Shown here: positions 6,214 to 11,092 of the stretch, in pieces
Layout: each line of letters starts with the position of its first letter
How positions within the stretch are numbered: position 1 is the first letter of the stretch
Program-made: the position numbers and the translations under genes
Assembly: GCA_028290325.1 (NCBI GenBank)
Contig: JAQGJY010000104.1
Coordinates: 1-11,092, forward strand
DNA: 11,092 nucleotides
Direction of reading: 5' to 3'
From: Tardiphaga sp.
Lineage (GTDB): Bacteria > Pseudomonadota > Alphaproteobacteria > Rhizobiales > Xanthobacteraceae
Notes under the pieces: model-generated
The model's database searches: none
What the model was told of the DNA's origin: nothing
The model's input: only the letters and a program-made list of their open reading frames with translations

Positions 6214-6729
6214 ATGACAGATTTATCTCTCACCATCGCCACCGAGACCGCCAACGACGCGCAGGTCATCGAGCGGTTGCACGCCCGCACCTTCGGGCCG
6301 GGCCGCTATGTGCTGAGCGCCTATCGCCTGCGCGAGCATGTCGATCACCGGCTCGACCTGTCGTTCACCGCGCGGATCGGCACGCTATTGGTCGGCTCGG
6401 TGCGGCAATTGCCGATCCGGATCGGCCAGACCCCAGCCTTGATGCTCGGGCCGCTGACGGTGGAGCCGCCGTTCCGCAGCCGTGGCGTCGGCCGCAAACT
6501 GCTGGACCGCGCCATCTCGGACGCCCGCGCGGCCGGACAAAAACTGATCCTGCTGGTCGGCGATGAGCCATATTACAGCCGTGTCGGGTTCAAAATGATC
6601 CCGAAGGGCACCGTGACGATGCCCGGCCCGGTCGATGCCAGACGCCTGCTGGTGCTCGAACTGGTCGAGGGCGCCTTCGACGGCGTGGCGGGTCCGGTGA
6701 AGCCGGACTGGAATTTCGCGCGAGCGTGA
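6214..6729 (+). CDS. GNAT family N-acetyltransferase (YhbS-like)
   Basis: A 171-aa single-domain acetyltransferase using acetyl-CoA; the acceptor is unknown. The acetyl-CoA pyrophosphate-binding motif is RSRGVG (88-93), following the strand LMLGPLTVEP (77-85) that carries the beta-bulge. The helix VGRKLLDRAISDARAAG follows, then LILLVGDEPYYSRVGF (111-126), a signature of the YhbS/COG3153 subgroup. The N-terminal substrate helix is around 14-40. The length is typical and the protein soluble. ATG 6214 has only a weak upstream purine stretch. It follows the Nudix gene by 127 bp on the same strand, so co-transcription is possible but not shown. It converges on the TonB receptor gene across a strong hairpin. 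Confidence 0.9.
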   Translation: MTDLSLTIATETANDAQVIERLHARTFGPGRYVLSAYRLREHVDHRLDLSFTARIGTLLVGSVRQLPIRIGQTPALMLGPLTVEPPFRSRGVGRKLLDRAISDARAAGQKLILLVGDEPYYSRVGFKMIPKGTVTMPGPVDARRLLVLELVEGAFDGVAGPVKPDWNFARA

Positions 6730-6757
6730 TTGTCATCATCGCGCGCTGTCGCAAGCA

Positions 6758-6791
6758 ACGTCATCCCCGCTCAAGCGGCGGGGGATGACGT
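6758..6791. terminator. Strong hairpin between convergent GNAT and receptor genes
   Basis: ACGTCATCCCC (6758-6768) pairs perfectly over 11 bp with GGGGATGACGT (6781-6791). GC/GC extends it past a one-base bulge; the loop is about 7 nt. It lies 28 bp after the GNAT stop and 35 bp from the receptor stop, so it can serve both strands. No T-run is seen. The arms resemble dispersed GTCATCCCCG-type repeats that I associate with rhizobial genomes, but this cannot be checked here. Confidence 0.55.
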
Positions 6792-6826
6792 GGTGTGTGG
6801 AGCGCGCCGGCGCGACCCATCAGCCC

Positions 6827-9172
6827 TCAGAACTTCAAATTCGCGAATGCCCGCACGCCGATGCCGGGCAGCAATATCTCATCCTTGTTGAAGGCCACCG
6901 AGTTGCGGATCTTCTCGTTCAGCAGGTTGTTGCCGACGAGGCCGACATGCATCTCGCGCGCGCCGAACGCCCGCGGATCAAGCGCCGTCTTGTAGCTGAT
7001 CTCGGCCTTGAGCAGGTTGTAGCCCGCCGTCGGCGTCTCGGCGATTTCGGCGACGTTGTTTTGCGCGAAGGCGTGCAGCAGGTTGATGCGCGCGAGCCAG
7101 TTGGCGTCGCGCCAGAACAGTCCGCCGCCCGCGCGCACCGGCGGGATGCGCGGCACGTTGGTGCCGTCGCTGAACGTCGCCTTGACGATGTCGAACTGAC
7201 TCTCGACGCCCCAGGTACCGCCATGGATCTGCGAGACATCGAGCTGGCTCTGGAATTCGCCGCCCCGGAACGTCGCGTCGCGCTGCGAATAGACCGCCTG
7301 ATTCAACTCGGTGTCGACGCCGCAGGAGTCGAAATCCTCACCGCACTTCACGCCGGTGAGGCGGCGATAGATGAAGTTGCTGAACTTGGTGTAATAGGCC
7401 GTCGCCTCGAAGCGCAGCGGCCCCGTCGCGCGGCGCAAACCGATTTCGATGGTCTGCGCGGTTTCGATCTTGAGGTTCGGATTGCCGATGTCGAAGGTTA
7501 CGGTCGCGTCGTGCGGACCGCGCGAGAACAGCTCGGCCGCCTTCGGCGCGCGCTCGACATATTGCGCGGTGATGCTGCCGACGAGGCCGTGCGGCAATGC
7601 CTGAATGAGGCCGACGCTGCCGCTCTTCGGCGTAAACGATGGATTGCGCCCGATCGCCGCTTGCGGGCTGCCGTCCGGCACGAAGTCCGCCGGAAAATCG
7701 GGCGTCGCGCCGTTGAGGCTGACATGCTCGATCCGCGCCGCGACCTGCGCCTTGGTCGTCTCGCTGAATTTCAACTCGTTGAAGACATAGCCCGCGACGC
7801 GCGAATTGCTGTTCGGATTGAACAGGCCATTGTACAGCGCGCCCGGATTTTCCGGGCTCGACGCCGTCAGATTTTGGTGACCGGCCTGCACACCGATCGC
7901 CGTCGTCACCGCCGCGAAACGCGCGTCGAACGGCGCGAGTTGGACCTCGACGCGGCCTTCCTGCTCGCGGTTGGTAAAGATCTGATGCACCGCGTCTGTC
8001 GCCGGGTCGGCCGGACTTTCGCGGCCGACTTCATTGTGCTTGTAGTCGGTCGCGCCGAGCCAGAAGCGCACGGCGTCGATCGCCGCCGAATCGGGGCGAT
8101 ATTCCCCCTTGGCGGTGAACTTGGTCTGCCTCGCGTCGATGCGCGTCCGCGTGCTGCTCGGCTCGATGCCGGGAATGCCGTAGAGCGCATCGTTCTGCGT
8201 GATCGCCGCGCCGATGAAGCCGCCATCGAAGATGTATGAGCCGCCGATCGAGCCGCCGCTGGTCTGGGTCCGCGAATTGGCTTGCTTGCCGTCGAACGGC
8301 TGGTTCGGATCGTTCAGGTAGGGATAAGCGGGAATGAAATAGTCGCCGCCTTTGCGGCCGTAGACGTCGGCATGAACCGCGACATTGCCGCCGCCGGCGT
8401 CGAGCAGCACGCCGCCCTCGACGCCGCGATCGACCGAGTTGAAGGAGGTGCGCGTCTCCGCAGTCACGCAGCCCGGCTGCGCCAGCGGCGCGGCTTTCAC
8501 CGGCAGGCCATAGCTCTGAAACGGGGCGGCGGCGCAGGCCGGCAGCGCGTCGGGAATGCGATTGTTGGTGGCGCTGACCACGCCGCCGATCGAGGTCGAG
8601 CCGTAGCGCAACGCCGCCGGGCCGCGAATCACCTCGACCTGATTGGTCGCGAACGGATCGATCGGCACGAAATGATCCTCACCGAGATCCGAGACGCCGC
8701 CACCACCGATGCCGTTCTCGACGATGCCGACGCGGTTGCTGTCGAGGCCGCGAATGATCGGGCGGCTCGATGCGCCCGGCGCGAAACTCGATCCGGTGAT
8801 GCCGGGCTTGCTGTTGAGGAGATCGCCTAAGGTCGCCGCGCCGGAGCGACGAATTTCGTCGTTCGGCACCACCGTGACGGTGGCGAACTGATCGGCGACG
8901 ATCGGCAGGACGCCTTGCTGCGGCGCTTGCGGCGCGACGGCCTGTTGTCGTTGCGGTTGCGGTTGCGGTGTGGCCGGCGCGGTGCGCGCGGTGCCGCGCG
9001 AGACGCGGACCGGCGTCGGCGGCGCGACCGGCTTGCGGCGCACGATCGGGCTCGGCGCCGTGACGGTGATGCCGGGCAATTCGGTCTGTGCGGCCGCGAT
9101 GTCGGCAAGGCCGACCATCAACAGCGACGATGCGCCGGAGAGAAAAAACGAGCGTGCGATGAAATTGGACAT
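6827..9172 (-). CDS. znuD: TonB-dependent outer-membrane receptor, ZnuD-like (probable zinc uptake)
   Basis: A 781-aa outer-membrane beta-barrel importer driven by TonB-ExbB-ExbD. Residues 1-28 are a signal peptide ending IAAA before QTELPG; a TonB-box-like ITVTAP follows at 35-40. Residues 45-88 are an unusual Pro/Gln/Arg-rich linker. The plug domain (about 95-205) carries LGDLLNSKPGI, PIIRGLDSNRVGI, DLGEDHFVPIDPF and VEVIRGPAALRYG. The barrel ends in Phe781, as expected for BAM recognition. Resemblance to ZnuD comes from the DH pair in the plug and from YVERAPKAAELFSRGPHDA followed by GNPNLKIETAQ (538-572). Two close cysteine pairs (213/235, 610/617) suggest loop disulfides. ATG 9172 is chosen because it starts the signal peptide and has GGGA upstream. 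It lies 100 bp downstream of the DUF2946-like gene behind the Zur-like box, which supports zinc as substrate. The receptor class is certain; zinc rests on similarity and context. Confidence 0.92.
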   Translation of the reverse strand: MSNFIARSFFLSGASSLLMVGLADIAAAQTELPGITVTAPSPIVRRKPVAPPTPVRVSRGTARTAPATPQPQPQRQQAVAPQAPQQGVLPIVADQFATVTVVPNDEIRRSGAATLGDLLNSKPGITGSSFAPGASSRPIIRGLDSNRVGIVENGIGGGGVSDLGEDHFVPIDPFATNQVEVIRGPAALRYGSTSIGGVVSATNNRIPDALPACAAAPFQSYGLPVKAAPLAQPGCVTAETRTSFNSVDRGVEGGVLLDAGGGNVAVHADVYGRKGGDYFIPAYPYLNDPNQPFDGKQANSRTQTSGGSIGGSYIFDGGFIGAAITQNDALYGIPGIEPSSTRTRIDARQTKFTAKGEYRPDSAAIDAVRFWLGATDYKHNEVGRESPADPATDAVHQIFTNREQEGRVEVQLAPFDARFAAVTTAIGVQAGHQNLTASSPENPGALYNGLFNPNSNSRVAGYVFNELKFSETTKAQVAARIEHVSLNGATPDFPADFVPDGSPQAAIGRNPSFTPKSGSVGLIQALPHGLVGSITAQYVERAPKAAELFSRGPHDATVTFDIGNPNLKIETAQTIEIGLRRATGPLRFEATAYYTKFSNFIYRRLTGVKCGEDFDSCGVDTELNQAVYSQRDATFRGGEFQSQLDVSQIHGGTWGVESQFDIVKATFSDGTNVPRIPPVRAGGGLFWRDANWLARINLLHAFAQNNVAEIAETPTAGYNLLKAEISYKTALDPRAFGAREMHVGLVGNNLLNEKIRNSVAFNKDEILLPGIGVRAFANLKF
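8951..8968 (-). repeat. Triplicated hexamer encoding a Pro-Gln run
   Basis: TTGCGG is repeated three times exactly on the plus strand, encoding alternating Pro-Gln in the receptor's linker (residues about 70-75). It is a possible slippage site that would add or remove two codons in frame. Confidence 0.6.
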
Positions 9173-9197
9173 GGTCCCGAAACCCCTGATCGCGCCG

Positions 9198-9214
9198 TTG
9201 CCAGCCTGTGGCAA
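9198..9214 (-). other. Small hairpin in the receptor leader
   Basis: TTGCCA and TGGCAA form a 6-bp stem with a 5-nt loop, 25 bp upstream of the receptor ATG. It may affect ribosome access or protect the downstream message. Confidence 0.3.
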
Positions 9215-9235
9215 AGCGACAGCGCATTCGACAAA

Positions 9236-9255
9236 GCCCCGCGCGGTGGCGGGGC
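9236..9255 (-). terminator. Terminator-like hairpin between the DUF2946-like gene and the receptor gene
   Basis: GCCCCGC (9236-9242) and GCGGGGC (9249-9255) pair perfectly over 7 GC-rich bp around a 6-nt loop. On the transcribed minus strand it is followed directly by TTTGT. It starts 17 nt after the stop codon of the upstream gene, so it would act as a partial terminator or 3'-end stabiliser inside the two-gene unit. Confidence 0.45.
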
Positions 9256-9272
9256 ATGCAAACGGTCGAGGA

Positions 9273-9656
9273 TCAGGAGGTGGGCGGGCCGCGCGGCTGG
9301 AACGCGGCGTGAGACGGGCCGAGATGCGCCAATCCGGCATCGGTGGCGCGGTAGATGGAGTTGAAGGCTTCCGGCGCGTGCAGGATCGGCGGCGATCCGA
9401 ACAACGCCGACGCCGTCATCGCCAGCCCGGCGCAGATCGCGCAGTCGCTGCCCAGCGAAGGGTGCTGCGGCCGATCGTGCCGCTCGGCCGGGACCAGTGA
9501 CGCTGTGCCGTATTCGACGGTGACGGCGTCGGCAGAGGTGCCGGTCGCGATTTGCCCGTGCTGGTGGGTATGGCCGAAGGCGAGCACGAACTGGATCGCC
9601 AGCGCAAACAGCGCCAGCCGCGATCCCGTTCTGATGTGCCTGCGAAACCAGTTCAC
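9273..9656 (-). CDS. Small exported His/Cys-containing protein, DUF2946-like
   Basis: A 127-aa protein. A basic N-terminus (MNWFRRHIRTGSR) and a hydrophobic segment at about 14-27 form a signal peptide or membrane anchor. Directly behind is GHTHQHG (His29, His31, His33); further on are His60, His65 and the pair Cys72/Cys75 in CAICAG. A short hydrophobic stretch (78-87) and the C-terminus FQPRGPP close the protein. The anchor, CxxC-type motif and C-terminal RxPP match DUF2946-like proteins, which are often encoded beside TonB receptors in proteobacteria (family knowledge, not searched). The residues could bind zinc or copper in the periplasm. The start is GTG 9656 with GGGA about 10 nt upstream; no in-frame ATG lies nearby. 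It is the first gene after the Zur-like palindrome, so a helper role in receptor-mediated zinc uptake is inferred. Confidence 0.8.
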   Translation of the reverse strand: MNWFRRHIRTGSRLALFALAIQFVLAFGHTHQHGQIATGTSADAVTVEYGTASLVPAERHDRPQHPSLGSDCAICAGLAMTASALFGSPPILHAPEAFNSIYRATDAGLAHLGPSHAAFQPRGPPTS

Positions 9657-9705
9657 TGCGTCAATGTCCCACGTCGCGGCCGGTTGGCTTGCCTGCCGCC
9701 GGGCT

Positions 9706-9732
9706 CGCCGATGTTATAGTATAACATCGGCG
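9706..9732 (-). promoter_or_regulatory. Zur-type operator (27-bp perfect palindrome)
   Basis: Two 13-base arms, CGCCGATGTTATA and TATAACATCGGCG, flank a single central G (9719) with no mismatch. The core ATGTTATA-N-TATAACAT matches the Zur (zinc uptake regulator) box of proteobacteria as I know it. A -10-like TATACT on the minus strand (plus 9718-9723) sits in the centre, so zinc-loaded Zur would cover the promoter. A TTGACC (plus 9746-9751) lies 22 bp further upstream, too far for an ideal -35. The operator ends 49 bp before the GTG of the DUF2946-like gene, and no plus-strand gene starts nearby, so it serves the minus-strand unit. Confidence 0.82.
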
Positions 9733-9817
9733 GAACGGGACGGCGGGTCAACGGTGCGGGAGCGGCGATGCGGTGAATGCCGCGACTTGTGGGATTCCGG
9801 CAACGCTCGCTCATCAT

Positions 9818-9862
9818 GACCGCGACCCGGACCCATCCCGCTAAGGGGATGGAGAAGCGGTC
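9818..9862 (-). terminator. Hairpin at the end of the amidotransferase-like gene
   Basis: Outer arms GACCGC (9818-9823) and GCGGTC (9857-9862), inner arms CCATCCC (9833-9839) and GGGATGG (9846-9852) with the loop GCTAAG. It overlaps the stop codon. There is no T-run, but its place suggests that the upstream transcript ends before the Zur-controlled unit. The rest of 9733-9817 shows nothing further. Confidence 0.4.
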
Positions 9863-11092
9863 AGCGCGACTCGCGCAACCACGTCGCGGCGAAGGCGCCG
9901 AGCAGCAGCAACAGCCCGATCAGCCCCGCGAACACCGGCAGCACGCCGACGCCGCGCACCACGCTGGCATCGCGCATCCGCACCCCCATCCAGCCGTCGC
10001 CGCGAAACACGCTCGTCGCGCGCACCGGCACGACGCGCGGCACGGCGACGGCGCCGGTGTCGGCGATTCGCACGACGTCGCCGCCGGTGACCTGCGCGAG
10101 CGGTTTCAGCGCATCGACCGTCGATGTCACTTCGGAGAATTCGCGCGGATTGGTCGGCCCGACATTGATCAGCGCCTTCAGCGTGCCGTCGGTCGCCTGC
10201 CAGAGGCCGAGTTCGTCGGCGGCGACGCTGGCGCGCCACAGGCCCGGCTCGCTGTCGCTGAGCGTCAGCTGCTTCGCGGTGCCCGACGGCGAGGTCAGCG
10301 TTACTGGCGCGACGGCGTCGGCCATCGTCTGCCGCAGCACCACGAGGTCGCGGCCCTGGACCTGCAAGCGCAAGGCTTCCTCGTCAAGGTCCGGCTGCTT
10401 CATCAGCCAGTGCGACATCCGCCGCAGCAGATCGAGATGCGGGCCGCCGCCTTCATAGCCGCGCGCCCACAGCCAGATGTGGTCCGACAACAGCAGCGAC
10501 ACGCGGCCTTCGCCGTAGCGCGCCAGAAACAACAACGGCTTGCCGTCCGCGCCGGTCATGACCGGCGGCGTGGTCGCGTTGCGGGTCTCGATGCTGCGGA
10601 AAAACCGGCTCCATTTCGGCGGCTCGGAGGCGGAGCCTTCCAGCCCACGGGTGACGGGATGGCGTTTTCCGACGTCGCTCAGATGCGCGTAAAACGGCTT
10701 CTCCGTCACGCCGACGGGCTCGGCCGGCAGCACCGAATCCAGCGGCGTGCGCCAGATGCTGGTGGATGACGCGTAATCCGGACCGGCCGACACCAGCACC
10801 GCGCCGCCGTTGCGGACGTAGCGCGCGATATTGTCGAAATAGGAGATCGGCAGCACGCCTTGCCGCGCATAGCGATCGAAGATGATGAGCTGAAACTCGT
10901 TGATCTTCTGCTGAAACAGTTCGCGCGTCGGAAACGCGATCAGCGACAGTTCGTTGATCGGCGTGCCGTCCTGCTTTTCCGGCGGACGCAGAATCGTGAA
11001 GTGCACGAGGTCGATGCTGGCGTCGGACTTGAGCAGGTTGCGCCAGGTGCGTTCGCCGGAATGCGGCTCGCCGGACACCAGCAGCACGCGCA
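9861..11092 (-). CDS. Membrane protein with glutamine-amidotransferase-like domain (5' truncated)
   Basis: The C-terminal 409 residues of a larger protein; the frame is open to the right edge. Numbering from GTG 11087, residues 1-230 look like a class I glutamine-amidotransferase-like domain: LLVSGEPHSGERTWRNLLKS, FQLIIFDRY (65-73), YVRNGGAVLVSAGPDY (90-105) and GEGRVSLLLSDHIWLWARGY (193-211). No catalytic Cys-His-Glu triad is visible, so it is probably a non-enzymatic ligand-binding version. Residues 240-370 appear beta-rich, and one transmembrane helix ends the protein (about 382-404) before the basic tail RESR. From memory, such proteins of about 700 aa have N-terminal membrane helices and are encoded with MoxR ATPase, DUF58 and DUF4159 genes in alphaproteobacteria; those would lie to the right. 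The role is unknown, perhaps in cell-envelope assembly with the MoxR/VWA module. Confidence 0.85.
   Translation of the reverse strand, partial: RVLLVSGEPHSGERTWRNLLKSDASIDLVHFTILRPPEKQDGTPINELSLIAFPTRELFQQKINEFQLIIFDRYARQGVLPISYFDNIARYVRNGGAVLVSAGPDYASSTSIWRTPLDSVLPAEPVGVTEKPFYAHLSDVGKRHPVTRGLEGSASEPPKWSRFFRSIETRNATTPPVMTGADGKPLLFLARYGEGRVSLLLSDHIWLWARGYEGGGPHLDLLRRMSHWLMKQPDLDEEALRLQVQGRDLVVLRQTMADAVAPVTLTSPSGTAKQLTLSDSEPGLWRASVAADELGLWQATDGTLKALINVGPTNPREFSEVTSTVDALKPLAQVTGGDVVRIADTGAVAVPRVVPVRATSVFRGDGWMGVRMRDASVVRGVGVLPVFAGLIGLLLLLGAFAATWLRESR

Noticed and set aside
6785..8239. A 484-aa plus-strand frame opposite the receptor gene
   Set aside because: It is rich in Arg, Ala, Asp and Val with no domain pattern and lies entirely opposite a gene with clear signal peptide, plug and barrel motifs. 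High GC keeps the antisense frame open.
9173..9272. A cobalamin riboswitch in front of the TonB receptor
   Set aside because: The leader is only 100 nt, I find no B12-box-like sequence, and a Zur-like operator upstream explains regulation better.
9777..10769. A 330-aa plus-strand frame opposite the amidotransferase-like gene
   Set aside because: Its composition is dominated by Arg, His, Gln and Ala without motifs; the minus strand carries a coherent protein.

Overview
The window looks like chromosome of an alphaproteobacterium of the Bradyrhizobium/Rhodopseudomonas/Afipia group (Nitrobacteraceae). This is inferred from the high GC content, the strong G/C third-position bias, and several small conserved proteins of a kind common in that group (a DUF4170 protein, a 65-aa YIIEV protein, a C-terminally anchored 181-aa protein). 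No rRNA, tRNA, CRISPR array, transposase or integrase is visible. Eleven genes are supported, two of them cut by the window edges.

Left part (1-3800). The 3' end of a FadB/FadJ-type beta-oxidation enzyme is followed by a small conserved gene. This converges on an old-yellow-enzyme alkene reductase (nemA-like, minus strand); two strong abutting hairpins lie between them. Upstream of nemA on the same strand is a DUF1993 gene. The nemA promoter candidate carries a 16-bp near-palindrome over its -10 element. A DUF4170 gene is divergent from DUF1993.

Middle part (3800-6800). Two hairpins follow DUF4170. Next come a conserved membrane-anchored protein of unknown function, a metallophosphoesterase (minus) divergent from a Nudix hydrolase (plus), and a GNAT acetyltransferase. 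The last converges on the zinc locus across a strong hairpin.

Right part (6800-11092, all minus strand). This is the most interesting region. A 27-bp perfect palindrome at 9706-9732, with the ATGTTATA-N-TATAACAT core of a Zur (zinc uptake regulator) box, lies 49 bp upstream of a two-gene unit. The first gene encodes a small exported His/Cys-containing DUF2946-like protein. The second encodes a ZnuD-like TonB-dependent outer-membrane receptor. The 100-nt space between them holds a terminator-like hairpin. The simplest reading is a zinc-starvation-induced zinc import operon in which the small protein assists the receptor. Upstream, and apparently a separate transcript, is the 3' part of a large membrane protein with a glutamine-amidotransferase-like domain; in related bacteria such proteins sit next to MoxR, DUF58 and DUF4159 genes.
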